Positions 45,239 to 53,403 of a stretch of DNA of 64,000 nucleotides are shown here, one piece after another (the stretch's first letter is position 1; each line of letters starts with the position of its first letter). The notes under the pieces are model-generated. The model ran no database searches and was not told the origin of the DNA. It worked only from the letters and a program-made list of their open reading frames with translations. Origin of the DNA: an uncultured Muribaculaceae bacterium (GTDB taxonomy: Bacteria; Bacteroidota; Bacteroidia; Bacteroidales; Muribaculaceae); NCBI GenBank assembly GCA_910589425.1, contig CAJUSZ010000011.1, positions 1 through 64,000 on the forward strand, in the 5' to 3' direction. Made by a program: the position numbers and the translations under genes.

Positions 45239-45613
45239 ATGAAAAAGGAACTTAATTCCACTAAGGCTCCAGGTGCGATCGGCCCCTACAGCCAGGCTAT
45301 TCAGACCGGCAATCTCATCTTTGTCAGCGGTCAGCTTCCGATCAATGCGGAGACAGGTGAAATGCCTGCTGACATCAAGGCGCAGACAAAACAATCCATC
45401 GACAACATCAAGGCAATTCTTGCCGAGGCTGGAGCCACTCTCGACAATGTGGTTAAAACGACAGTCTTTCTTGCCGACATGGAGCTTTTCGGTCCCATGA
45501 ACGAAGTTTACGGACAGGAGTTTCAGAAGACTTATCCGGCACGTTGCGCATTTGCAGTAAAAGAGCTTCCGAAAAAAGCGCTTGTCGAGATTGAGGTTAT
45601 CGCAGCAATCTGA
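45239..45613 (+). CDS. ridA: RidA family enamine/imine deaminase
   Basis: A 124-aa YjgF/YER057c/UK114 protein that hydrolyses reactive 2-aminoacrylate and other imines from PLP enzymes. The start KAPGAIGPYSQAI, the FVSGQLPINAETGEMP segment and the active-site Arg in PARCAFAVKELPKKALVEIE are all present. I start at 45239 (MKKELNSTKAPG); the ATG at 45185 would add 18 residues unlike the family. It is followed by a terminator. Confidence 0.94.
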   Translation: MKKELNSTKAPGAIGPYSQAIQTGNLIFVSGQLPINAETGEMPADIKAQTKQSIDNIKAILAEAGATLDNVVKTTVFLADMELFGPMNEVYGQEFQKTYPARCAFAVKELPKKALVEIEVIAAI

Positions 45614-45635
45614 AGACAATTAAACCGTTAAATTC

Positions 45636-45672
45636 AAGTCTTCCATCGATTTCAGTAACCGTTGGAAGACTT
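45636..45672 (+). terminator. terminator hairpin after ridA
   Basis: A 10-bp stem AAGTCTTCCA / TGGAAGACTT (45636-45645 / 45663-45672) with a 17-nt loop and short T-run, 23 nt after the ridA stop. Confidence 0.72.
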
Positions 45673-45695
45673 TGTCATTATAAACAAATCTGCCT

Positions 45696-47492
45696 ATGGC
45701 AAGCTATCTGCAAGTAGAAAACCTGACAAAATCGTATGGCGACAGGATGCTTTTCGCCGATGTGACCTTTGGAGTGGAGCAAGGCGATAAGATAGGGCTT
45801 GTGGCTCACAACGGGGCTGGCAAATCGACTCTGCTAAGCATCATAGCCGGAAAAGAGAGTCCGGACAGCGGGTCGGTTGTGTTCCGGTCCGGGTTGCGTG
45901 TGGGGTATCTTGAACAGACTCACTCGTTTCCGGAAGAGGCGACGGTGCTGGATGCTGTGATGCCCGACGATCTTCCTCCGGAATCGTGGGATATAGAGGA
46001 TAGGGCAAAGTCGCTTCTCGGATCTCTCGGTCTGCACGATTTTCAGGCGCGGGTATCCACATTGTCAGGCGGACAGAAAAAAAGGATAGCCATAGCCAGG
46101 GTCATTCTTTCCGAGCCTGATTTCCTGATTCTCGACGAGCCGACCAACCATCTCGACATTGCCGTGGTGGAATGGCTTGAGAACTGGCTCACACGCAGCA
46201 AAGCCACCCTGCTGATGGTTACGCACGACCGCTATTTCCTTGACCGGGTGTGTTCGCGGATAATGGAGATAGACAGGCAGCAGACATACACCTACGACGG
46301 GAATTTTTCTTACTATCTCCGCAGACGCGCCGAGCGCATGGATGCCATGCATGCCGAACTCGCGAAGGTGAAGAACCTTCTCCGCACCGAGCTTGAATGG
46401 ATGCGCCGCCAGCCGCAGGCCAGGGGCTCGAAAGCAAAATACCGTATAGACAACTTCCACACGCTACAGCAAAAAAGCAGGGTCAATCTTGAGGAGAAGA
46501 ATGTAACACTCGATATGGGTTCATCCTATATAGGATCAAAAATATTCGAGGCTCATGGAGTATGTAAAGCTTTCGGTCAGACGGTGATCTTGCGCGACTG
46601 GAGCTATACGTTTGCCCGTTATGAGAGGCTTGGAATAGTCGGAGACAATGGAGCTGGGAAATCAACGTTCATAAAGCTGCTGCTCGGCGAACTTACTCCG
46701 GATTCCGGACATTTCGACATAGGGGAGACTGTAAAGTGGGGATATTACAGCCAGGATGGACTTACGGGATTCGACGAGTCCAAAAAGGTGATAGACGCCG
46801 TCAGGGAGATAGCCGAGGAGGTTCGTATCGACGAAAAGACACGCCTGTCGGCATCGCAGTTTCTGAACAGATTCCTTTTTGATCCTGAGGCACAGCAGAA
46901 ATTCATCTACAAGCTTTCCGGTGGCGAACGGCGCAGACTCTATCTTGCCACAGTGCTGATGAAATGCCCTAATTTCCTGATTCTCGACGAGCCAACCAAC
47001 GATCTCGACATAATGACCCTTACGGTGCTTGAGGATTACCTTGCCAGTTTCAAAGGCTGTCTTATTGTTGTGAGCCACGACCGGTTCTTTCTTGACCGCA
47101 TAGTGGACCATCTGTTCGTGTTCAAAGGAAATGGTGAAATCCGTGATTTCCCGGGCGATTATTCCACCTATAGGGAGGTGGCCCGCGCCGAGGAACGCGA
47201 GTCGAAAGCGGCTGTACGGAATCTGTCTCCACAGCAGTCTGCGTCTGACCGGCGTGAGAAGCCCCGCGACTCCAGCCGCCGGTTGACATTCAAGGAGAAG
47301 AAAGAGATGGAGACTCTTGAGCAGTCGCTGGATAAGTATTCATCCGAACGTGCCAGCCTTGAGGAGGAACTGAATTCAGGAATTACCGACCATCTGCGTA
47401 TCTCCGAGATAGGGAGCCGGCTTCAGGAACTGGCGGATCTTACGGATGAAGCGGAGATGCGTCTGCTCGAACTTATGGAGAAGGAGGGATAG
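45696..47492 (+). CDS. ABC-F family ATPase, Uup-like
   Basis: A 598-aa soluble ABC-F protein with two cassettes: Walker A AHNGAGKST (about 36-44) with LDEPTNHLDI, and GDNGAGKST (about 315-323) with LDEPTNDLDI. A linker follows cassette 1 (RRRAERMDAMHAELAKVKNLLRTELEWMRRQPQARGSKAKYR). After cassette 2 comes a basic stretch and a C-terminal coiled coil (about 525-598, KKEMETLEQSLDKYSSERASLEEEL), the DNA-binding coiled coil typical of Uup. It probably acts on ribosomes or branched DNA like Uup. The esterase gene starts on the next base after its stop. Confidence 0.9.
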   Translation: MASYLQVENLTKSYGDRMLFADVTFGVEQGDKIGLVAHNGAGKSTLLSIIAGKESPDSGSVVFRSGLRVGYLEQTHSFPEEATVLDAVMPDDLPPESWDIEDRAKSLLGSLGLHDFQARVSTLSGGQKKRIAIARVILSEPDFLILDEPTNHLDIAVVEWLENWLTRSKATLLMVTHDRYFLDRVCSRIMEIDRQQTYTYDGNFSYYLRRRAERMDAMHAELAKVKNLLRTELEWMRRQPQARGSKAKYRIDNFHTLQQKSRVNLEEKNVTLDMGSSYIGSKIFEAHGVCKAFGQTVILRDWSYTFARYERLGIVGDNGAGKSTFIKLLLGELTPDSGHFDIGETVKWGYYSQDGLTGFDESKKVIDAVREIAEEVRIDEKTRLSASQFLNRFLFDPEAQQKFIYKLSGGERRRLYLATVLMKCPNFLILDEPTNDLDIMTLTVLEDYLASFKGCLIVVSHDRFFLDRIVDHLFVFKGNGEIRDFPGDYSTYREVARAEERESKAAVRNLSPQQSASDRREKPRDSSRRLTFKEKKEMETLEQSLDKYSSERASLEEELNSGITDHLRISEIGSRLQELADLTDEAEMRLLELMEKEG

Positions 47493-48533
47493 ATGAGACA
47501 CTTCTTTACAGCAGCCATTATGGCGTGGATGGTATCATCCGCTGTTCCATCCATGACCATCCGGGCGGAAAAAAACGTCCCGGACGCGATTTACGAGCAG
47601 GAGGCCGATGCTTTTCTGGCTTCCCGTCCCGATGGAATCTCCGACCGGCAGACCAGAGCCATAAAGCGTGCGGTCGGCGGATATATTCAGGATCTTGAGG
47701 ACGTGAGAAGATCGCGTGCAGGTGATGCAGCGAACCGGGATGAGAGACTTGTCGTATCTGACACAGTCATAATTACACGACAGGGACGGTCGCTCAGACT
47801 ACGGAAAGTAGCCCCTTCGGGAGTCTCCCCCCGATCCGCTATGCTTTATCTTCATGGCGGGGGATGGACTTTCGGCAGTCCGTCGAGCTGTTCGGAGATA
47901 TGCGATTCGATAGCGTTGCTCGGCGGGACTACAGTTGTGGCTCCTGACTACAGGCTTGCGCCGGAGAATCCATATCCGGCTCCGCTTGAGGATGTGGTCG
48001 CCGCTCTTGAATATACATCATCTATTGCCCGGCATGTGGTGATAGGGGGAGACAGCAGCGGCGGAAACCTTGCCATAGCAGCGTCGTTGGCAGTTAATCC
48101 CGATTGCCGTCCGGACGCCGTGGCAGCCATCTACCCGGTATGTGAGGCAGTGGAATGCCCTGACGATCCCTCGTGGCGTGAATATGCCAAAAGCTACGGA
48201 CAGGATGCTGATCAGATGGCGGTGTTCAATTCCGCCTATACGGCCTCATCGGATTCGGTGGCCCGACTTCCCTTGGTGTCGCCAGGGTTTGCTCCCGAGA
48301 GCATGTTGCGTGATCTTCCTCCTGTCGTGATAATAAGTGCCGGACGGGATATACTGCTCGATCAGTCAACGAGATTTGCGGCGCGGCTGAGAAAAGCCGG
48401 AGTCCCGGTTGAGCATACGGTTATTCCCGGCGCAGTCCATCTGTTTGCGACGGTTCCCGGTCAACCGGCGGCACGCCGCCGGGCAATAGGGATCATATTG
48501 CCGCTGCTCGGAGACTCTGAATCCGGGAATTGA
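47493..48533 (+). CDS. exported alpha/beta-hydrolase, hormone-sensitive-lipase type
   Basis: A 346-aa HSL-family esterase. It begins with a hydrophobic signal-like segment (FFTAAIMAWMVSSAVPS). The oxyanion motif HGGGW is near residue 118, the nucleophile motif GGDSSGGN near 182-189, an Asp in SAGRDILLDQ and the catalytic His in GAVHLF near 327, so the Ser-Asp-His triad is complete. Substrate unknown. It has no gap to the Uup-like gene. Its stop lies 3 nt from that of the convergent thioesterase, with no terminator between, so transcripts probably overlap. Confidence 0.85.
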   Translation: MRHFFTAAIMAWMVSSAVPSMTIRAEKNVPDAIYEQEADAFLASRPDGISDRQTRAIKRAVGGYIQDLEDVRRSRAGDAANRDERLVVSDTVIITRQGRSLRLRKVAPSGVSPRSAMLYLHGGGWTFGSPSSCSEICDSIALLGGTTVVAPDYRLAPENPYPAPLEDVVAALEYTSSIARHVVIGGDSSGGNLAIAASLAVNPDCRPDAVAAIYPVCEAVECPDDPSWREYAKSYGQDADQMAVFNSAYTASSDSVARLPLVSPGFAPESMLRDLPPVVIISAGRDILLDQSTRFAARLRKAGVPVEHTVIPGAVHLFATVPGQPAARRRAIGIILPLLGDSESGN

Positions 48534-48536
48534 CTC

Positions 48537-49334
48537 TTACCGACGTTTTTGAAAAGCGAGCCGTGCAAACAGAATAGGCGAGCCGGATGTGGAATCGTTC
48601 AGTGAGATCGAGGCTAAAGAGTTCTCTTCCTCTTCTGAATCGTGTGCCACAAGAATATCGAGCATTTCGCCGTATCCAGCCTCATGAAGGAAGTTGAGTT
48701 CGAGACGTCTCGCGACATTTTTGTCATGATATTCAAGTGGAAATTGATTGAGAAGCAATGAAACGTACCTCACTGTGTTTACATGCCTGTAGAAATCGAG
48801 GTCGCAATACTGGAATGTGTGGTGGCCCGCTGGGCGTGTGGCGCGGATAGTGGTCCGGCTGTTGACTTCTGCGCTGTCAATGTCAACGACTGCGAGATGT
48901 TTTGCCTGCCTGTCTATCGGGCACTCCCGCGAACCGGTCATGCCCTCGGGAAGTGTAAGGTGGGAGAGTCCTGCATTCTCGCGGGTTCTGGTGTCCATCA
49001 CCATCCAGACGCTGCGTGCATATCCGAGCGCGTTCCCTTCAGGATCTGAGATCTGGAAGGAACGGAGGGAGAAATGTCTGTTCCAGCTTTCGATCCATGT
49101 CGTGAGCGTGTATGTCTCGTTTGCCTTTGGCCAGCGTCGCATTTCAATGGTGAGACGGGACAGCACCCAGCCGAGTCCGAGATGCGCCATCGCCGGATTG
49201 CCGATCCCCAGTGAATTGGCGTGTGCCGTGGCGATGTCTATGATTTTTGATGTGAGAATTGGAATTAACAGTTCTCCTTCGGCATTGACTTCGCCTGCCG
49301 ATAGAAAGAATGATTCCGAAAGTTCGTTGTGCAT
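48537..49334 (-). CDS. acyl-[acyl-carrier-protein] thioesterase (FatA/FatB type)
   Basis: A 265-aa double-hotdog thioesterase that releases fatty acids from acyl-ACP. The N-terminal domain has GNPAMAHLGLGWVLSRLTIEMRRWPKANETYTLTTW and the second domain DLDFYRHVNTVRYVSLLLNQ, in which the His-Val-Asn pair corresponds to the catalytic hot-dog motif. Such genes are frequent in Bacteroidetes. It lies downstream of a terminator that closes the etf operon, so it is likely transcribed by itself. Confidence 0.87.
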   Translation of the reverse strand: MHNELSESFFLSAGEVNAEGELLIPILTSKIIDIATAHANSLGIGNPAMAHLGLGWVLSRLTIEMRRWPKANETYTLTTWIESWNRHFSLRSFQISDPEGNALGYARSVWMVMDTRTRENAGLSHLTLPEGMTGSRECPIDRQAKHLAVVDIDSAEVNSRTTIRATRPAGHHTFQYCDLDFYRHVNTVRYVSLLLNQFPLEYHDKNVARRLELNFLHEAGYGEMLDILVAHDSEEEENSLASISLNDSTSGSPILFARLAFQKRR

Positions 49335-49353
49335 GATGAAACAGAAACAATGA

Positions 49354-49380
49354 AAGCCCGCAGGAAAATCCTGCGGGCTT
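49354..49380 (-). terminator. terminator after the etf/acyl-CoA dehydrogenase operon
   Basis: A 12-bp perfect GC-rich stem (49354-49365 / 49369-49380) with a 3-nt loop, 18 nt after the dehydrogenase stop on the minus strand, followed by a short T-run. Confidence 0.82.
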
Positions 49381-49397
49381 ATGTTGAGATATATGGA

Positions 49398-51101
49398 TTA
49401 TTCCATTGTGTAGTCAGCCATCATATCCGGACGGAAAGCTGCGATGAAGTCGGCGTGTTTTGCCACTTCAGCCTGTCCGTAGTTGACATATACGTGAAGC
49501 GAACGGCGCACTTCGGGGTCTCTCTGTGTGTCTGCAAGCAGGAGGAATCCCATGATGGTGTGTCCGGCCATTTCCACGAGTCTGCGGGCCATGAAGTCCA
49601 CATATTTGGGGTCTTTTGCACCGGTTACAGCCTCTACTGCGGCAGCATAGCGCTGCGACATGAGGATGAGCGTCTGGCGGATCTGTTCGTCTTCGGGGCA
49701 GACTTCCTCTTTGGCGAATTCCTCGATGCATGAAAGATATGTGCCGGTTGTCACGTGGCGGATCGCTGCTACGACCTGAAGCTGGGTTGTGCCCTCATAG
49801 ATGGACGTGATGCGTGCGTCGCGATAGAGTCGTTCGCAGGCATAGTCTTTCATGAATCCGGATCCGCCGTGGATCTGGATGCAGTCGTATGTGTTCTGAT
49901 TGCAATATTCCGAAGTCATTCCCTTTGCCAGCGGAGTGAAAGCGTCGGCAAGCTTGCTGAAGTGTTTCTGCTCGGCTTTCTCCTCGGGTGTGAGTTTGCG
50001 CTCCTTCGCTATGTCATCGTAGATCTTATACATATCCACGAAGCGTGAGCATGCGTAGAGAAGCGTGCGGGATGCGTCGAGTTTCGCTTTCATGAGAGCG
50101 AGAATCTCCGCTACGGCGGGGAATTCTATGATTGCCTTTCCGAACTGGCGGCGGTCGCGTGCGTAGGCTATGGCCTCGCGGTAGGCAGCCTCGCTGAGGC
50201 CGACAGACTGGGCGGCGATGCCGAGGCGGGCGCCGTTCATCAAAGCCATGACATATTTGATCAGACCCATGCGGCGTGAGCCTACGAGTTCGACGGGAGC
50301 GTCTTTGTAGACGAGTTCGCATGTGGGCGAACCTTTGATGCCCATCTTGTTCTCGATGCGGCGCACGGTAACTCCTCCGTTACGCTTGTCGTAGATGAAC
50401 ATAGAGAGGCCGCGGCCATCTTTGGAGCCTTCCTCAGAGCGGGCAAGCACCAGATGGATGTCGGAGTCGCCGTTTGTGATGAAACGCTTCACTCCGTTCA
50501 CAACCCATGAGCCATCCTCTTTCTGCGAGGCTTTAAGCATTACGGACTGAAGATCCGATCCTGCGTCCGGTTCAGTGAGGTCCATCGACATTGTCTCTCC
50601 GGCGCATACGCGGGGGATATACTTCTCTTTCTGTTCCTCGGATGCGAATTCGTATATGGTCTCAGCGCAGTCCTGGAGTCCCCAAAGGTTCTCGAATCCG
50701 GCGTCTGCGCGGCTCACGATGTCGGCAGCCATTATATACGGAGTGATGGGGAAGTTGAGACCTCCGAGACGGCGGGGCATAGCCATGCCCATCAGTCCGG
50801 CTTTGCGACATGCGTCGAGATTGCGCGATGTGCCCTCGGCATAGACCACGCGACCGTTTTCGACACGGGGACCGTTGTGGTCTACATCCTCGGCGTTCTC
50901 GGCAATTATGTCTCCGCAGATCTCGCCTACGATTTCAAGCACCTTGTCGTAGGAGTCCATAGCGTCGGCGAAGTTTTGTGGCGCGTAGTCGAATTTATCT
51001 GCGTCGGCGAAGTTCCTTTCTTTCAGCTCTACGATCTTCTCCATCATCGGGTGGTTGAGATGGAGTTTGAGAGCGGGGTTGTCTGTATAGAAATTAGCCA
51101 T
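49398..51101 (-). CDS. acyl-CoA dehydrogenase family protein
   Basis: A 567-aa FAD enzyme that dehydrogenates acyl-CoA to enoyl-CoA and passes electrons to ETF, encoded just upstream. Visible: MSMDLTEPDAGSDLQS (FAD/substrate loop), VNGVKRFITNGDSDIH, the RRQFGKAI turn, and IYEGTTQLQ near residue 440, whose Glu is the usual catalytic base in short-chain enzymes. It is longer than the roughly 380-aa butyryl-CoA enzymes, having about 150 extra C-terminal residues. Substrate chain length is not evident. It starts 3 nt after the etfA stop. Confidence 0.9.
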   Translation of the reverse strand: MANFYTDNPALKLHLNHPMMEKIVELKERNFADADKFDYAPQNFADAMDSYDKVLEIVGEICGDIIAENAEDVDHNGPRVENGRVVYAEGTSRNLDACRKAGLMGMAMPRRLGGLNFPITPYIMAADIVSRADAGFENLWGLQDCAETIYEFASEEQKEKYIPRVCAGETMSMDLTEPDAGSDLQSVMLKASQKEDGSWVVNGVKRFITNGDSDIHLVLARSEEGSKDGRGLSMFIYDKRNGGVTVRRIENKMGIKGSPTCELVYKDAPVELVGSRRMGLIKYVMALMNGARLGIAAQSVGLSEAAYREAIAYARDRRQFGKAIIEFPAVAEILALMKAKLDASRTLLYACSRFVDMYKIYDDIAKERKLTPEEKAEQKHFSKLADAFTPLAKGMTSEYCNQNTYDCIQIHGGSGFMKDYACERLYRDARITSIYEGTTQLQVVAAIRHVTTGTYLSCIEEFAKEEVCPEDEQIRQTLILMSQRYAAAVEAVTGAKDPKYVDFMARRLVEMAGHTIMGFLLLADTQRDPEVRRSLHVYVNYGQAEVAKHADFIAAFRPDMMADYTME

Positions 51102-51104
51102 GGC

Positions 51105-52133
51105 TTACTTGGAATTCTTTTTGTAATATTTGATAAGTTTGGGAAGCACGTCCTCGATACGCCCTGTGATGACGTAGTCGGCTATAGTGTTGATCGGCGC
51201 TTCGGGATCTGAGTTCACGGAGATTATGATGGAAGATTCCTGCATTCCGGCTATGTGCTGTATCTGACCGGAGATGCCGCATGCGATGTAGAGTTTCGGA
51301 CGGACTGTAACGCCGGTCTGGCCGATCTGACGGTCGTGGTCTGCCCATCCGGCGTCTACGGCTGCACGGCTGGCGCCGACTTCCGCGCCGAGAGTCTCGG
51401 CAAGCTGATAGAGAAGATCGAAATTCTCTTTGCTTCCCACGCCGTAGCCTCCGGCCACTACGATAGGCGAGCCTTTCAGATTCACTTTGGATTTCTCTAC
51501 ATGGCGGTCTATGATCTCCACACAGAAATCCTCGGGACGCACGTATTTGTTGACGTCGAGATCTACGATCTCTCCTTTATAGTTGGAATCGCGCACTTCG
51601 CGTTTCATGACGCCTTCGCGCACTGTGGCCATCTGCGGACGGCAGTCGGGATTGACAATGGTGGCCACGATGTTGCCTCCGAACGCCGGACGGATCTGGT
51701 AGAGGAGGTTCTCGTAGCTTTTGCCTGTCTTGGGGTCTGTATGGTCTCCGATCTCGAGGCTTGTGCAGTCGGCTGTCAGGCCGCTGTGCAGGCATGAGCT
51801 TACTCGCGGGCCGAGATCGCGGCCGATGGATGTGGCTCCCATGAAGGCTATCTGTGGTTTGATCTCACGGAAAAGATTGATCAGGAGCGAAGAGTGGGGC
51901 AGGGATGTGTAAGGGTAGAGTCTGGAATCCTCGGCCTTGTAGATTGTGTCAACCCCGTATGGGAAGATCTGATCTTCGATTTTGTCGAGGTGGTCGCCTG
52001 CCACTACAGCCTCGAGACGCACCCCGAGTTTGTCGGCGAGCTGACGTCCTTTGGTGAGGAGTTCAAGGCTGACGTCGGCCACTTTGCCGTCTTCAAATTC
52101 GCAATAAACTATGATGTTGTTTTCTTTTGCCAT
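51105..52133 (-). CDS. etfA: electron transfer flavoprotein, alpha subunit
   Basis: A 342-aa ETF alpha. The N-terminal domain has FMGATSIGRDLGPRVSSCLHSGLTADC; the C-terminal FAD-binding domain has VAGGYGVGSKENFD, VGASRAAVDAGW and the GISGQIQHIAGM and SVNSDPEAPI motifs. With EtfB it forms a soluble heterodimer that takes electrons from the acyl-CoA dehydrogenase. The order is etfB-etfA-acd; the gap to etfB is 55 nt. Confidence 0.95.
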   Translation of the reverse strand: MAKENNIIVYCEFEDGKVADVSLELLTKGRQLADKLGVRLEAVVAGDHLDKIEDQIFPYGVDTIYKAEDSRLYPYTSLPHSSLLINLFREIKPQIAFMGATSIGRDLGPRVSSCLHSGLTADCTSLEIGDHTDPKTGKSYENLLYQIRPAFGGNIVATIVNPDCRPQMATVREGVMKREVRDSNYKGEIVDLDVNKYVRPEDFCVEIIDRHVEKSKVNLKGSPIVVAGGYGVGSKENFDLLYQLAETLGAEVGASRAAVDAGWADHDRQIGQTGVTVRPKLYIACGISGQIQHIAGMQESSIIISVNSDPEAPINTIADYVITGRIEDVLPKLIKYYKKNSK

Positions 52134-52188
52134 TGTTTCTGAAGTGTTTGTGCTGTTGCCAACAATATTTTAAATCATATTGCCGTAC

Positions 52189-53058
52189 TCAGCCGATTGT
52201 GTGGTTGGCTATTAGTTCTTTGATGAGCTGTTCAAGCTGGGAGTCGTCATTGTCGAGACGGCGGGCTTCCTTGGCTGTGAAGACCACGTTCTCGATAGCC
52301 TTTACTTTTGTGGGGGATCCGGCAAGACCGCATTGTCCGAGATCTGCCTCGACGTGAGCTGCGCTCCATTCACCGATCGACAGATACGGACGGGCGGCGA
52401 TAAATGCCTTGCGTTCCTCATCGGCTGCAATCTCTGAGGGAGCTGCCGCATATTTGTATTTCTGCAGGGCTTTGGCGTTGCGCGGACGGCATGCGTCGGC
52501 CGAGCCATTGACTGTGATTACCAGTGGCATGGGAGCCTTCACTGTCTCCACTCCGCTTTCGATGCGGCGGCGCACCACTACTTTGCCGTCCTCGGCTGAC
52601 AGGATCTCCTCTGCGTAGGTTACCTGAGGCAGACCGAGCTTCTCGGCTATCTGGGGGCCGACCTGGGCTGTGTCGCCGTCGATAGCCTGACGGCCACCGA
52701 TTATGATATCGTAATCGCCTATCTTGCGCACGGCTGCGCTGAGGGCGTAGGATGTGGCTAAGGTGTCGGAACCGGCGAAAGCGCGGTCGGAAAGGACTAT
52801 GCCGCCGTCGGCACCGCGATAGAGTCCCTCGCGGACTATTTCTGCGGCACGGCCTGGACCCATGGTGAGAATGGTGATCCGGGAGCCGGGATACATGTCT
52901 TTAAGCTTGAGGGCTTGCTCCAGAGCGTTGAGATCTTCAGGGTTGAAGATGGCGGGTAGCACGGCGCGGTTGATGGTCCCGTCTTCTTTCATGGCATCCT
53001 TGCCAACGTTCCGGGTATCAGGCACCTGTTTTGCAAGCACAATGATATTCAAACTCAT
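52189..53058 (-). CDS. etfB: electron transfer flavoprotein, beta subunit
   Basis: A 289-aa ETF beta, binding AMP (or in bifurcating ETFs a second FAD). It begins SLNIIVLAKQVPDTRNVGKDA, with NPEDLNALEQALKLKD, GRQAIDGDTAQVGPQIAEKLGLPQVTYAEE and a C-terminal VEADLGQCGLAGSPTKVKAIENVVF. It heads the operon behind a promoter in the 345-bp gap to ligA. Whether the complex bifurcates cannot be told from this reading. Confidence 0.95.
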   Translation of the reverse strand: MSLNIIVLAKQVPDTRNVGKDAMKEDGTINRAVLPAIFNPEDLNALEQALKLKDMYPGSRITILTMGPGRAAEIVREGLYRGADGGIVLSDRAFAGSDTLATSYALSAAVRKIGDYDIIIGGRQAIDGDTAQVGPQIAEKLGLPQVTYAEEILSAEDGKVVVRRRIESGVETVKAPMPLVITVNGSADACRPRNAKALQKYKYAAAPSEIAADEERKAFIAARPYLSIGEWSAAHVEADLGQCGLAGSPTKVKAIENVVFTAKEARRLDNDDSQLEQLIKELIANHTIG

Positions 53059-53168
53059 AACTGTGAAGTTTATGTTGTTAATTTATTATTATCGTCGGTA
53101 AGCCGGCATCGCATGCAAACACCGTTCCGGAAACCCTCCGGGACGGACACACGCTTGATTGCCGGCTG

Positions 53169-53201
53169 CAAAGGTAACAATTTTTTCGTTAACTGAAGAA
53201 A
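53169..53201 (-). promoter_or_regulatory. promoter of the etfB-etfA-acd operon
   Basis: Minus-strand TACCTTTG (53169-53176) is a perfect -7 box; TTTC (53198-53201) at 21-nt spacing is a one-mismatch -33. The leader to the etfB ATG is about 105 nt. Between this and the ligA terminator I see nothing else. Confidence 0.65.
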
Positions 53202-53274
53202 TATGCGAGTCTAAATTGCACGGAAATACGATATATGTGCAGAAAATACCAGTCTCCGTCGGATGGTAAAAGGA

Positions 53275-53309
53275 AAAACGGAGACGGGTCGCAACCCTGT
53301 CTCCGTTTT
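53275..53309 (-). terminator. terminator downstream of ligA
   Basis: An 11-bp stem (AAAACGGAGAC, 53275-53285, with 53299-53309) plus an inner GGG/CCC, flanked by A/T runs, 95 nt past the ligA stop. The stretch between them (53310-53403) shows no feature. Confidence 0.8.
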
Positions 53310-53403
53310 GTCGCTAACATTGTTTTATTATTCTTATCGGCGACATGCCTTTGAATGTATGACACCCGAGATGGCCGAAAGGTTCAATCGGGTATTGAAA
53401 AAA